Shown here in pieces: positions 27,712 to 37,057 of a DNA stretch of 64,000 nt. The position numbers were made by a program, and so were the translations under genes. The stretch lies in the NCBI RefSeq assembly GCF_003391395.1, contig NZ_CP024190.1, positions 4,030,001-4,094,000 of the forward strand. The letters are read 5' to 3'. The notes beneath the pieces are model-generated. The model saw nothing but the letters and a program-made list of their open reading frames with translations. It had not been told where the DNA came from and did no database searches. Source of the stretch: Mycobacterium marinum (GTDB lineage: Bacteria; Actinomycetota; Actinomycetes; Mycobacteriales; Mycobacteriaceae). Position 1 is the stretch's first letter, and each line of letters opens with the position of its first letter.

Positions 27712-28605
27712 ATGGATGTGGTGAGGACCCCGGATGCTCGATTCCAGAATCTGGTCGGTTACCCGTTTGCGGCCCACTACGTCGATGTCGCGGCAACCGA
27801 TACCCCACATTTGCGGATGCACTACATCGACGAGGGTCCTGCCGACGGGCCGCCGATAGTACTGCTGCATGGGGAGCCCACGTGGAGCTACTTGTACCGC
27901 ACCATGATCCCACCGCTTGCTGCCGGCGGATACCGCGTGCTCGCGCCCGATCTGATCGGCTTCGGCCGCTCCGACAAGCCCACTCGTATCGCGGACTACA
28001 CATACCTGCGCCATGTCGAATGGGTGAAGTCCTGGTTTGAAGAATTGCGCCTGGCCGAGGCCACGCTTTTCGTCCAGGATTGGGGATCGCTGATCGGACT
28101 GCGCGTCGCCGCCGAACACGGTGACACGATTGCGCGGCTGGTGGTGGCCAATGGGTTCCTTCCCACGGCACGCGGGCGCACCCCGACGGCGTTTCACATC
28201 TGGCGGGCCTTCGCGCGCTACTCTCCGGTGCTGCCCGCCGGTCGCCTTGTTGCGGCCGGGACGGTGCGCAAAGTTCCCCCCGCCGTGCGGGCCGGGTACG
28301 ACGCCCCCTTCCCCGACAAGAGCTACCAGGCTGGCGCCCGCGCCTTCCCCCAGTTGGTGCCGATCTCACCCGATGATCCCGCGGTTGCGGCCAACCGTGC
28401 CGCATGGGACGCCCTTGGCCGCTGGGAGAAGCCTTTCCTGGCCATCTTCGGGGAGCGCGACCCACTCCTTGGACGAGCCGACCGTCCACTGATCAAGCAC
28501 ATTCCCGGTGCGGCGGGCCAGCCGCACGCCCGTATCAACGCCAACCATTTCATCCAGGAAGACAGCGGGCCAGAGCTGGCCGAGCGCATCATTTCCTGGC
28601 AGTAG
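27712..28605 (+). CDS. Haloalkane dehalogenase (Rv2296/DmbB-like)
   Basis: The 297-aa alpha/beta hydrolase has HGEPTW (Glu55 with the oxyanion Trp), nucleophile VQDWGSLIG (Asp123, halide-binding Trp124), acid in FGERDP and the base in NANHFIQEDSG. The HGEPTW signature fits the HLD-I subfamily of DhlA. It strongly resembles M. tuberculosis Rv2296 as I recall it. Start ATG 27712 has AAGGAG upstream. It cleaves carbon-halogen bonds hydrolytically; physiological substrates in mycobacteria are unknown. Confidence 0.92.
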   Translation: MDVVRTPDARFQNLVGYPFAAHYVDVAATDTPHLRMHYIDEGPADGPPIVLLHGEPTWSYLYRTMIPPLAAGGYRVLAPDLIGFGRSDKPTRIADYTYLRHVEWVKSWFEELRLAEATLFVQDWGSLIGLRVAAEHGDTIARLVVANGFLPTARGRTPTAFHIWRAFARYSPVLPAGRLVAAGTVRKVPPAVRAGYDAPFPDKSYQAGARAFPQLVPISPDDPAVAANRAAWDALGRWEKPFLAIFGERDPLLGRADRPLIKHIPGAAGQPHARINANHFIQEDSGPELAERIISWQ

Positions 28606-28611
28606 GCCCGT

Positions 28612-29505
28612 TCAGGCAGCGCGACCTGGCGGGCGGCGGTAAAGCGCGGCGCCGGCCGTGACGCCGGCCCCGGCGGCCACAAACAGGATCTGGGCGCCCA
28701 CCGGAACCCGCGCGATCTGCTGCTCGAACGCGGCGGGCAGCGCTGCGGTGTGCATGCGTCGATCGTCTGCAACCCCGATCAGCTCTGCCGCCACCCCGAG
28801 CCGAGCGCTCAACGCGGCGCGGAACCCGGGCCTGGGCGGGGCAGCAACAATCATGTCGACCGACGAAAGCGCCACGCAGTTCGCCGCCAGGCATTCGCGC
28901 ACCGCATGTGCCGCGACAGCGGCAAACTCTTCATCCGCCTCGGCCGACTCCGCGAATCGCAGAACGTTGCGGGCGTCAGCGAAACCAACTGTTGCGCTGA
29001 ATGATTCGTCTGCCTTCCCGTTGACGGCGTTAGCCCACTGCACCCGGCTCAGGCCGTAGGTGTCATCGCTCCAACCGCATAGCAGCGCGGCCCCCGTGGC
29101 GGAGAAGGGAAAGTGCTCGCTCATTCCATGGCCTGGATCGGCATCGCTGGCCACGATGAGCGCCCGACTGATGCTGTGCGTCCGCAAGAATCCGTCAACG
29201 ATCTGCAAAGCGGTGAGCACCCCGCAGGCCCCGTTGGCGATATCGAAGGAGAACGTACCGTGAGCACCAGCGTGGGGGTCCTCCGGGTTGGCGCCGATGT
29301 CGTCCTGGATCAGTGCCGCCAATGCCGGCTCACCGAGGTTGCGGTCGCGGTAGATCCCCGCATTGACCACAAGATCCAACTCGTCGGGGTCGCATCCGGC
29401 GCCCTGTAGGCAGTCTTTGGCAGCGGCAACGGCTAGGTGCAGCGCACTGTGCCGGTTGCGCCAGCCCGAATGCGCAACGTCGACGCGGTCAATCACTGTG
29501 CCCAT
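28612..29505 (-). CDS. KAS III-like thiolase-fold protein, degenerate active site
   Basis: The 297-aa product has the thiolase fold with the nucleophile-like Cys (FDIANGACGVLTAL, Cys94). The positions of the catalytic His and Asn are altered: the His block reads IVAAPPRPGF and the Asn block MHTAAL. It overlaps the upstream complete KAS III gene by 17 bp, so they are translationally coupled. Paired KAS III proteins with one degenerate partner form heterodimers in other systems (e.g. PqsB-PqsC), and a similar heterodimer is plausible here (inference). Confidence 0.75.
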   Translation of the reverse strand: MGTVIDRVDVAHSGWRNRHSALHLAVAAAKDCLQGAGCDPDELDLVVNAGIYRDRNLGEPALAALIQDDIGANPEDPHAGAHGTFSFDIANGACGVLTALQIVDGFLRTHSISRALIVASDADPGHGMSEHFPFSATGAALLCGWSDDTYGLSRVQWANAVNGKADESFSATVGFADARNVLRFAESAEADEEFAAVAAHAVRECLAANCVALSSVDMIVAAPPRPGFRAALSARLGVAAELIGVADDRRMHTAALPAAFEQQIARVPVGAQILFVAAGAGVTAGAALYRRPPGRAA

Positions 29506-30589
29506 AACGGCTCACCATCTCCTCATCCAGGGTCAGCAAGACGATCCCGATTTCCAGCCCCGAGGCCAGAGCGATCAAGGCAATTCGCTCCCCTGCCACG
29601 ATGCGTCCGGCCGTGAGTTCCTCGATGAGGGCCACGGTGTGTGTTGTCGATGCCGTGTTGCCGTAGCGGTCCACGGTGATCACCGCGTCATGGCGGGGCT
29701 TGTCCCCAAAGGCTTCCGACATCTTGGCCATGCCTTTACGGATGGCACGTGCCGACGTCTGGTGGGTGATCACATGGTCGATGTCGTGAATTGAGATTCC
29801 GGCCGTCTCGAGGACCTCCTCGAGCAGCAACGGCGTATTGGCCATTGCGGCCTGGTGGATCGCGCGGGCATTGGTGAACATCCGCGCGCCCGGGTCGTGT
29901 CCGCGCGGGTAGGCCAGGCACAGCCGGCTGTAGTCGGCGACGGTCGTGAATCCGGCCAGCGCGATTCCCGCGGAACCGACGGGAGCCCGCTCCAGCAGCA
30001 GCGCGGCGCCAGCGTCTCCCAGGGTCAACGAGGCCAACTCCTTGCTCATGATGTTGCGGATGTGGCGGGCGGCATTGTGGCTCAGTTGTGAGATGTACTC
30101 ACCGCTGACGACCAGACCGCGCTCTACCACCCCCTGCCGGATCCAATTGTTCAAAATCGTTACCCCGGTAAGCATTCCGGCGCATGCGTTGGACACGTCG
30201 AACGTCATCGCGCGGTGTGCCCCAATGCCGCGGGCCACCGCACTGCTCATCGATGGCTCGAGCCATTGGGTGAGGCCACCGCGAAACTTGGTGATGCTGC
30301 AATTGATCACCACATCCAGCGACGCCGGATCCTGGCGCGCAGCGGCCAGCGCGTCCAGGGCGGCGGCGGTGGCCAGGCTGTAGGAATCCTCATCGCCCAC
30401 CGAGACACGGCGCTCGCGGATCCCGGTCAGCCGTTCCAGATCGATGTGGGTGCGATGGCGGGTGCTGGACATCAATTCGTCTGTGGTGAGGTGCGTTTCG
30501 GGTAGATGCCGACCAGCACCGGCGATCCGGGTGACATACGGTGCGTGCGGGCCGTTCGGGGTCTCCATCACCAGCCAATGTCGCGTCAT
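29489..30589 (-). CDS. 3-oxoacyl-ACP synthase III (FabH-like) with full Cys-His-Asn triad
   Basis: The 366-aa product has FDVSNACAGM (Cys136), VITHQTSARAI (His276) and RYGNTASTT (Asn311), the FabH-type triad for decarboxylative or acyl-transfer condensation. Start ATG 30589 has AGGAGG at 8 nt. It lies 28 bp downstream of the Acg-like nitroreductase gene, so all three minus-strand genes form one operon behind DosR-like boxes. The product could be an alkyl quinolone-like, beta-ketoacid or other small acyl compound; no acyltransferase or thioesterase gene is adjacent. Confidence 0.85.
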   Translation of the reverse strand: MTRHWLVMETPNGPHAPYVTRIAGAGRHLPETHLTTDELMSSTRHRTHIDLERLTGIRERRVSVGDEDSYSLATAAALDALAAARQDPASLDVVINCSITKFRGGLTQWLEPSMSSAVARGIGAHRAMTFDVSNACAGMLTGVTILNNWIRQGVVERGLVVSGEYISQLSHNAARHIRNIMSKELASLTLGDAGAALLLERAPVGSAGIALAGFTTVADYSRLCLAYPRGHDPGARMFTNARAIHQAAMANTPLLLEEVLETAGISIHDIDHVITHQTSARAIRKGMAKMSEAFGDKPRHDAVITVDRYGNTASTTHTVALIEELTAGRIVAGERIALIALASGLEIGIVLLTLDEEMVSRYGHSD

Positions 30590-30617
30590 GCGTGAGACCT
30601 CCTTGCGGTAGCACCGG

Positions 30618-31607
30618 TCAGAGCCGGAACTCGAGGACGTCGTCTACTGGGCGACGGCCGGAGCGTTCCACGTGCTGATCATGTCCCGGCGACTTGCCGA
30701 TTCGGATGAGCAATTGCGGAAGGCTTGTTGTCTGGACGATCTCGGCGATGATGTTGCGACTCATGGCCATCTCGGTCATGTGGGTCAGCGTGCAGGTCGC
30801 CAGGCCCGCCATCGTGCACTCAAGTAACACCGCCGACAACGACTCACCGCATCGAAGCACGTCACACAAGTCGTCGGAATCGGTAGAGAGCACCACGATC
30901 TTAGACTGATCATGCTCGATAGCGGAGCGACGTCGCCCCCCGCCGGCCGGGGGAAAGCTGCGCGCAACGTCGACTCGGGAAGCTTCCGACGTCGACAGCA
31001 GGGCACCTTCCGGCGCATGGTCGGCGTTCGAGCTGAATGGCGAAGTCCACCATCGTAGTTCGGACATATACGTGGTGTCGCTACGTCGCAAGTTCTCGGT
31101 GAGCCGAGACGCCTCGGCTAGCGCCGCTCGGCCATCGTCCGCCACCACGTGCAGCAGCACGTCATACCGGACCGCGGCGTGACGCAGCACCGGCTCGATC
31201 GCCGCCCATTGGGCGACCGGGTCAAAAGGCAAACGGTCGGTGCGGCGTTGCCCGATAGCATCCGCCCGATGGCGCTGGGACGCGGTGACGGCCTGCATCG
31301 GGTGAAACCGCAGTGTCGCCAGATGATCTGGATTGCCCCGATCGGGCATCCGTTCGGTGACACTGTCCCAGCCGGCAGCCGACATCGCGACCCGCAGGTG
31401 GTCCAGGACAGCACCGCAACTCAAGATCAGCTCCCGGCCCGCGTGGTCGGTGGCCGGCATCGAACGGGCTCGATCAGCCCACAGTTGCAGTGTGTCGGCT
31501 TCGGCGACCCACCGCCACGGTTGGCTGTTGTGCAGCGACGGAGCACGACTGGCAAGCGCCACTGATTCTCGAATCACGGTTTCGTCGGGCGCCGTCGCCG
31601 CCGTCAT
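30618..31607 (-). CDS. Acg-family nitroreductase-like protein (DosR-regulon type)
   Basis: The 329-aa product resembles Rv2032/Rv3127/Rv3131: SRAPSLHNSQPWRW at the N-terminus, GRELILSCGAVLDHLRVAM, RRTDRLPF, and the C-terminal GLATCTLTH block. Acg-type proteins are tandem-duplicated flavin nitroreductase folds that bind FMN without strong reductase activity and may store flavin. Start ATG 31607 has AAGGG upstream. First gene of an operon with the KAS III pair; two DosR-box-like sequences lie 58-95 bp before it. Confidence 0.88.
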   Translation of the reverse strand: MTAATAPDETVIRESVALASRAPSLHNSQPWRWVAEADTLQLWADRARSMPATDHAGRELILSCGAVLDHLRVAMSAAGWDSVTERMPDRGNPDHLATLRFHPMQAVTASQRHRADAIGQRRTDRLPFDPVAQWAAIEPVLRHAAVRYDVLLHVVADDGRAALAEASRLTENLRRSDTTYMSELRWWTSPFSSNADHAPEGALLSTSEASRVDVARSFPPAGGGRRRSAIEHDQSKIVVLSTDSDDLCDVLRCGESLSAVLLECTMAGLATCTLTHMTEMAMSRNIIAEIVQTTSLPQLLIRIGKSPGHDQHVERSGRRPVDDVLEFRL

Positions 31608-31664
31608 AGCCACCACCCTTGCGTCTGTGACGTCAACGCTAGAAACTTGCGCCGCAGGTTGGCC

Positions 31665-31702
31665 AGGGCCGTTGGTCCTTCACGGCAGGGACTTAGGCTC
31701 GC
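31665..31702 (-). promoter_or_regulatory. Two DosR-box-like sequences before the acg-KAS III operon
   Basis: AGGGCCGTTGGTCCTT (31665-31680) and AGGGACTTAGGCTCGC (31687-31702) match the half-site logic of the DosR box (GGGACTWWAGTCCC) as found before hspX and acg in M. tuberculosis. The first is 13/14 identical to the site at 38906-38919. They lie in the 103-bp gap upstream of the nitroreductase gene. Confidence 0.6.
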
Positions 31703-31710
31703 AGCCCCGC

Positions 31711-33159
31711 CTACTCGGGGTAGATCGCTCGGCACCAAGCGTCGTGGGCTTCGTTTAGGGAGAACTCAATTGGCCGGGAGGTATCCATCGGTAGGGCGGT
31801 ATCCCAGCCGGCATGTTGAGCCGCCATGGTCGCGGCGATCTCCGCCGTTACCTCGGAATTGCCCGGCGCTCGGGTGCTGATTCGGTCAGCGGCCATATCG
31901 ACCGGCAGGGTGCACAGCAGTTCCACCAAGGCCGCATGAGTTTGGCCGCCAAGTTGGTGAGCACGCGCGCGAGATTGCGGATCCCGCCAGGTCCCGTCCA
32001 GGATCACCGATCGCCCCTCTTGCAAACACCTGCGCGCCCGGCTCAGCACCAGATCGTAGACGACCGTGACGTTGTCGCGGGTGTACAGGCCTTCGTCCAG
32101 AACACCCGACTCGCCGTGAATGTCACCGCGGTCGCGCAGTTCCTTGCGCACATCGTCGGTTGAGATGACCTGTGCGCCAACCTGTTCGGCCAGAGCACGC
32201 GCCAACGTCGACTTTCCGGTACCTGGATTCCCGCCCACCAGCGCCAACCGAACTGCGCCGGTCTCCAGGTGCCGGGTGGCTAGCTCCAGGTGTCGGGCGG
32301 CATCCGCGGCGGCCTCTGGTTTGCCTTGCGACAGCCGGACACAGTCGGTCTTTGCGCGCACCACCGCGCGATAAGCGATGTAGAAGTCTCGTAGTGACGC
32401 CGGCGCCACATCCCCGGAGTGCGCGAGATAGCGATCCAGGAAGTACTCCCCCAGGTCCTTGCGCCCCAAGAACTCCAGGTCCATCGCCAGAAACGCGGCA
32501 TCATCGACGCGATCGACATAACGAAGTCTGTCGTCGAACTCCAGGCAATCGAGCAGGGCGGGTCCGCCTTCGGCGCAGAAGATGTCATCGGCGAGCAGGT
32601 CCCCGTGACCGTCGACGATGCATCCCTGGGCAATGCGCTGGGCCAAGAGGGTCTCGCGGCCGGAGATGAATGCCGCGACCAGGTCTTCGATCCGTCCGAT
32701 CGACTCGTCGGGGAACGACGTCCCCGCATAACGATGCAGTTCTGCCAGGTTGTCGCCGAAGCGTCGGCCAATCGCGGCCGGTTCGCCCGCGGTGTTGATT
32801 GTCGGACTGCGCTCAGCGCCCTCGTGAAAGCGGGCCAGCACTGTAGCGATGGTGTCCAACAACGCGCGCACCGATTCGTCGGATCCGCCGCTGCTGATCT
32901 GATACGCAAGCCGGTCACTGTCGTGGTAGCGACGCATTACGACCAGCGGTTCGGCAGGCCCCCCGGTCGGGTCGGTGCAGTGCGCGACGCCGAGGTAACT
33001 GGTGGGGGCTAGTCGACTGTTCAGCTCGACCTCGCGGGCACAGGCCCGCTCCCGTTGCTCCGCGGTACGAAAGTCCAGGAAGTCGGTCAGCACCGGTTTC
33101 TTCGCCTTGTATGCACGTTCGCCGACCAGCACCACCACACCGGTATGTGTTTCGTGCAC
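31711..33159 (-). CDS. Phosphotransferase/P-loop kinase fusion (Rv2004c-like)
   Basis: The N-terminal part resembles aminoglycoside-phosphotransferase-like kinases (YKAKKPVLTDFLDFRTAEQR, VDGHGDLLADDIF, LLDCLEFDDRLRYVD). The C-terminal part is a P-loop kinase (VGGNPGTGKSTLAR, Walker A; ILDGTWRD). About 482 aa, like Rv2004c of the DosR regulon. Start GTG 33159 is the first canonical codon in frame; upstream coding-like sequence (SESAESPDATHSPNTAYIE) continues to a TAA with no ATG, GTG or TTG. Substrate unknown. Confidence 0.82.
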   Translation of the reverse strand: MHETHTGVVVLVGERAYKAKKPVLTDFLDFRTAEQRERACAREVELNSRLAPTSYLGVAHCTDPTGGPAEPLVVMRRYHDSDRLAYQISSGGSDESVRALLDTIATVLARFHEGAERSPTINTAGEPAAIGRRFGDNLAELHRYAGTSFPDESIGRIEDLVAAFISGRETLLAQRIAQGCIVDGHGDLLADDIFCAEGGPALLDCLEFDDRLRYVDRVDDAAFLAMDLEFLGRKDLGEYFLDRYLAHSGDVAPASLRDFYIAYRAVVRAKTDCVRLSQGKPEAAADAARHLELATRHLETGAVRLALVGGNPGTGKSTLARALAEQVGAQVISTDDVRKELRDRGDIHGESGVLDEGLYTRDNVTVVYDLVLSRARRCLQEGRSVILDGTWRDPQSRARAHQLGGQTHAALVELLCTLPVDMAADRISTRAPGNSEVTAEIAATMAAQHAGWDTALPMDTSRPIEFSLNEAHDAWCRAIYPE

Positions 33160-33290
33160 CTCGATATAGGCGGTGTTGGGGCTGTGGGTGGCATCCGGCG
33201 ACTCGGCAGATTCGCTGTCGGTGCTGATGACGGCCTCCGTGGCTCTCGGTTATCGGCGGGTATGGGCGGCCAGCCCGTTTTGCGCCGATC

Positions 33291-34187
33291 TCAGGCGGAC
33301 CGGGCCACGATGACCGGCGTGTGAACCGCGTGCAGCACCGCGTTGCTGGTCGAACCGACCAGCATGCTGGTAAATCCGCCCCGGCCGTGGCTGCCCAGAA
33401 CGACCAGCTGCGCGGTCTGCGCTTGGTCGATCAATTGTCGCGCCGGTCGATCACACACGACCACTCGATCCACCGTGACATCCGGATAGCGCTCCTGCCA
33501 GCCGGCCAGACGCTCGGCCAGAGTCTCCTCGGCCTCTCCCTTTACCGTCGACCAGTCCAACCCGGGCAGGTCAACCACTTCAAGATCACTCCAAGCGTGC
33601 ACCGCTTTGAGTTCGACGCCCCGGCGCGACGCTTCGTCGAATGCGATCGCGGTCGCCAGCTCTGAGGCCGACGAGCCATCGATGCCCACCGCCACGGGGG
33701 CCCGGTCACGGTCTTCGGGTTGGGGCGCCTCCGGATCTTCGTCTCGGATCACTGCCACCGGACAGTGCGCCCGGTGCACCACCCCGGAGCTAACGGAGCC
33801 GAGCAGGCCGCGAGCGACGGCCCCGCGGCCGTGGCTGCCGACGACCACCAAATCCGCTTCCTGCGACAGTTCGACGAACGTGGGAACCGGCGCCGACCAG
33901 CTCAACTCGCTCTTGATCTGGGTGTCGCGCCCCTGCTGCGTGACCTCTTGGGCGATCTTTCCCGCCTGTTCGAGAACCTGGCGTCCGTCTTCCTCCTGCC
34001 ACGCTGACATGCTCGTCATCATGGGCATCTCGGGCCACATCGGCACCGCCTGGTTCACCATGTGAACCAAGGTCAGCGGAACATGACGCAATGTGGCGTC
34101 ACGCGCCGCCCACGAAACCGCCGCATACGAGGCAGCCGAGCCATCGACGCCAACAACAATGCCAAGGTGTTTCATCGGTGCAGACAT
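33291..34187 (-). CDS. Tandem universal stress protein (Rv2005c/Rv1996-type)
   Basis: The 298-aa product has two Usp domains, each with a VVGVDGS/AVGIDGS start and an ATP-binding VVVGSHGRG ... VVLGSHGRGGFTS glycine loop. Start ATG 34187 has GAGGAGG 6 nt upstream, which decides it against longer frames. DosR-regulon Usp proteins bind ATP and influence growth arrest (known for Rv2623). Divergent from the Usp gene at 34490; a DosR-like box lies between them. Confidence 0.9.
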   Translation of the reverse strand: MSAPMKHLGIVVGVDGSAASYAAVSWAARDATLRHVPLTLVHMVNQAVPMWPEMPMMTSMSAWQEEDGRQVLEQAGKIAQEVTQQGRDTQIKSELSWSAPVPTFVELSQEADLVVVGSHGRGAVARGLLGSVSSGVVHRAHCPVAVIRDEDPEAPQPEDRDRAPVAVGIDGSSASELATAIAFDEASRRGVELKAVHAWSDLEVVDLPGLDWSTVKGEAEETLAERLAGWQERYPDVTVDRVVVCDRPARQLIDQAQTAQLVVLGSHGRGGFTSMLVGSTSNAVLHAVHTPVIVARSA

Positions 34188-34384
34188 TTGATCCTCCTCG
34201 GTCATCAAATACGTTATTCGCCAAACGGCCATCGGTCTTGAGGCTTTGGTCACCAGCCACGTGGTCATGAGGCCCGGGCTGACATTATCGGCACCACCCA
34301 GGCTGTGGCTTCCCGGCCGATCGAGGTCCAATGCCGACGTCGCGCAGATTCCGGTCGGCCGCGCGTTACCAAAGCCGCGAAACC

Positions 34385-34400
34385 GGGGCCAAACGGCCCT
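34385..34400. promoter_or_regulatory. DosR-box-like palindrome between divergent usp genes
   Basis: GGGGCCAAACGGCCCT (34385-34400) resembles DosR boxes of the GGGACTTTCGGCCC type. It lies 90 bp before the rightward usp and 200 bp before the leftward one, so it could serve both. Confidence 0.5.
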
Positions 34401-34489
34401 GCCCCGGCCTCAGGGCAGCTCAATAGCCTCTTGCCGTGAGCGGCCCACCGACGCCAGGGCAGGCCAGCGGTCCCGGATGGGAGGGTGCC

Positions 34490-35305
34490 ATGAGCCATCC
34501 GCAAGCGCCTAGGTGCGTTGTTGTGGGCGTCGACGGTTCGCAGGCCGCGATCAACGCCGCGCGCTGGGCCGTCCCCGAGGCCGCCAGCCGCGGCATTCCC
34601 CTACGCCTGGTCCATGCCGTTCCCGAGCGGGCGGCATCGACCAACGATGAGGCCGCCCCGGATGTCGAATACGCACAAGCAGCGTTGCACGCGGCTTCGG
34701 CTGCGCTGCATGCCATCGAAGTGCCGGTCGAGGTAGAAGTGGACATCGTTCGAGGATCGGCCGAAGCCGCGTTGGTCAGCGAATCACTTACTGCGGCAAT
34801 GGTTTGCGTTGGATCGGTGGGAATCGGTCGAGTGGCGCGCAAGCTACTCGGCTCGACCGCCGAGGCGGTGACGCAGCGAGCGCATTGCCCAGCGGCCATC
34901 ATCCGCACCGACCCTGACACCGAGTTGTCGGACACGTCCTGGATCGCTGTTGTCGTCGATGACTCGCCCGGAAACGATGCGGTGCTCGAGCACGGCTTCC
35001 GGGAGGCCCAGCTGCGCGGGGCGCCAATTCTGGCGATGGGAGTGTGGCGGTGGGGCCTGGGCGAGATTGCCTACGAGCAACTCCATCGCCGGCTTGACCG
35101 CTGGGTATCCCGCTATCGAGATGTCCACGTCCAGCCCGCGGCCGCACGACACGGTGCGGCCGACTTCCTCGCCAAGACCGAGGAACCTATCCAGTTGGCC
35201 GTGGTCGGCAGCGATGATGCTGGCGATGTGGCACGAATGGTCGGCGCGGTGAGCCGGCGTCTTCCCCAACGCAGCGGGCATTCGGTGCTGGTGGTCCGTC
35301 GCTGA
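34490..35305 (+). CDS. Universal stress protein (Rv2026c/Rv2028c-like)
   Basis: The 271-aa product opens CVVVGVDGSQAAINAARWAV, with a Usp domain and a glycine loop variant (CVGSVGIGRVARKLLGSTAE). The second domain is diverged (IAVVVDDSPGN ... LAVVGSDDAGDV) and has no full G-2x-G-9x-G motif. Start ATG 34490 follows GGAGGG. In M. tuberculosis the dosT gene is flanked by Usp genes Rv2026c and Rv2028c; here the gene is convergent with the DosT-like kinase gene. Confidence 0.85.
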   Translation: MSHPQAPRCVVVGVDGSQAAINAARWAVPEAASRGIPLRLVHAVPERAASTNDEAAPDVEYAQAALHAASAALHAIEVPVEVEVDIVRGSAEAALVSESLTAAMVCVGSVGIGRVARKLLGSTAEAVTQRAHCPAAIIRTDPDTELSDTSWIAVVVDDSPGNDAVLEHGFREAQLRGAPILAMGVWRWGLGEIAYEQLHRRLDRWVSRYRDVHVQPAAARHGAADFLAKTEEPIQLAVVGSDDAGDVARMVGAVSRRLPQRSGHSVLVVRR

Positions 35306-35326
35306 TCGCGCTGACCGAGCCCGAAG

Positions 35327-37057
35327 TCAGAGATCGCCGAATGGAACGGTCCAGCTGATCCGCGTTCCGCCCTCGGTGGGCGTGGTGATCCCGCAAGTGC
35401 CGCCGAGCTTTTCGGCCCGCGACCGCATATTGGCGAGGCCGCTGCGCCGCGATACGTCGGGGGATATGCCGCAGCCATCGTCGACGATTTCGAGGCTGAA
35501 CATGTCGCCCACTCTGACCTCCAGCGTCACTCGCCCGGCGCCGGAATGGCGAACGGCGTTGCTGATGGCTTCGGTGGCCACCGCCTCGGCGTGGTCGGCA
35601 AGCTCACCTTGAACGGCCGACATCGGCCCATGCATATGGATTGTGGTGACAACGTCACGGTGTTCGGTCAGGTCGGCAACCACCTGCTGAATCCGCTGCC
35701 GAAAGCCGCCGTCGCGACCCGACGGAGACTTCAGCTGGAAGATGGTGCTGCGAATTTCCTCGATGATCGTTTGCAGATCGTCGACGGTGCGGTTGAGCCG
35801 GTCGATGACCTCCGGGGAGCGGGCCCTGGCCAGCGTTCCCTGCAGATCCATACCCGAGGCGAACAGCCGTTGGATGACGTGGTCGTGCAAGTCATGCGCA
35901 ATGCGCTCGCGCTCGGCCAAGATGGTCAGCTGCCGCGCGTCCTCGCGGCCCGAAGCCAGCAACAGTGCAATCGCCGCGTGAGTGGCGAACTGGCTCACCA
36001 GATCCAGGCAGCGGGCATCGAAAGGCGGCTGATCCGCGCCCCGCGCGACGGCAATCACCCCGGCGACCTTTTCGTGGGCGCTCAGCGGCATCACGATGGC
36101 CGAGCGCTGCGCCACGTCGGTGAATGCCTCAATCGGGTAACTGAAAGCCTCACTGATCAACGGTTCGCCGGACCGAAAAACGTCCCCGCAGGTAGAGCCG
36201 CGCACCGGAACCTGCTGGCCGACAACCTCCTCGGCATGCAGCCCTACCGCGGCGGAGACCACCAGGGTGTCGATCTCGTCGGTGGCCAGGTCGGACTCGA
36301 CGGGCACCAGAACGATGGCCTGTTCGGCATTGGTGAGCGTGCAGGCCCGCTGCGCGATCAATTGCAGGGGCTCGCGCCGCGACTCGGTGCTGGACATCAG
36401 CGCCGTGGTGATCTCGCGGCTGGCCTCCATCCACTTCACGGCCGTGCGCTCGCGCTCGAACACTTGGGCGTTGTCGATAGCGACACCGGCCGCAAACGCC
36501 AACGCGCGGGCGGCGAACTCGTCGGACTCGGAGAACTTGCGGCCCGGATCGACATGGGTCAGATACAAGCTGCCGAACACGGTTCCCCGGATCGTGATCG
36601 GTACCGCGAGAAACGCTCGCATGGGCGGGTGGTGTTCGGGGAAGCCGCAGGCCGCCGGGTGCATGGTCAGGTCGTCCAGACGCAGCGCGGGTGTCTCGAC
36701 CAGCGAAACGCCCAGCACCCCCTTGCCGACCGGCAGATGCCCGATGCGACGGGCCACGTCATCGTCCAATCCCGCGTGAATGAACCTGATCAGTGTCCCC
36801 TCGGGATCACGGACGGCCAAGGCGCCGTAGGGAGCTGAGGTCAACTCCCTGGCGGCAAGGACGATCCGACGCAGTGTTGCGTCGAGGTCGAGATCGGAGC
36901 CGATCTCGACGATGACCCGCAGCAACTGCTCCATCTGGTCGCGAGCCGCTAGCAACTCGTCTAGCTGCGCGTGCATCCTGCTAACCAGCCCAGGACGGCC
37001 CAGTCCAGCAAACGCTGGGCCGCTTTCGTCGCTGCCCACCCGACCCGGTACCTCCAC
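35327..37057 (-). CDS. DosS/DosT-like heme GAF sensor histidine kinase
   Basis: GTG 37057 gives 576 aa, matching DosS/DosT length; ATG 36976 is the alternative. GAF-A spans about 45-190 and carries FPEHHPPMRAFLAVPI; the second His of HHPPM (about residue 143) aligns with the proximal heme His of DosS/DosT. GAF-B spans about 215-360. The HisKA_3 block RIAHDLHDHVIQRLFASGMD has the phosphoacceptor at about His391, followed by an HATPase with DNGxG-like VDDGCGIS. O2/NO/CO sensing is therefore likely. The kinase looks much less conserved relative to the M. tuberculosis proteins than its regulator. Confidence 0.88.
   Translation of the reverse strand: MEVPGRVGSDESGPAFAGLGRPGLVSRMHAQLDELLAARDQMEQLLRVIVEIGSDLDLDATLRRIVLAARELTSAPYGALAVRDPEGTLIRFIHAGLDDDVARRIGHLPVGKGVLGVSLVETPALRLDDLTMHPAACGFPEHHPPMRAFLAVPITIRGTVFGSLYLTHVDPGRKFSESDEFAARALAFAAGVAIDNAQVFERERTAVKWMEASREITTALMSSTESRREPLQLIAQRACTLTNAEQAIVLVPVESDLATDEIDTLVVSAAVGLHAEEVVGQQVPVRGSTCGDVFRSGEPLISEAFSYPIEAFTDVAQRSAIVMPLSAHEKVAGVIAVARGADQPPFDARCLDLVSQFATHAAIALLLASGREDARQLTILAERERIAHDLHDHVIQRLFASGMDLQGTLARARSPEVIDRLNRTVDDLQTIIEEIRSTIFQLKSPSGRDGGFRQRIQQVVADLTEHRDVVTTIHMHGPMSAVQGELADHAEAVATEAISNAVRHSGAGRVTLEVRVGDMFSLEIVDDGCGISPDVSRRSGLANMRSRAEKLGGTCGITTPTEGGTRISWTVPFGDL

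Noticed and set aside
35546..36838. 430-codon plus-strand ORF opposite the GAF kinase
   Set aside because: Antisense shadow caused by high GC3; the minus-strand kinase has clear motifs throughout.
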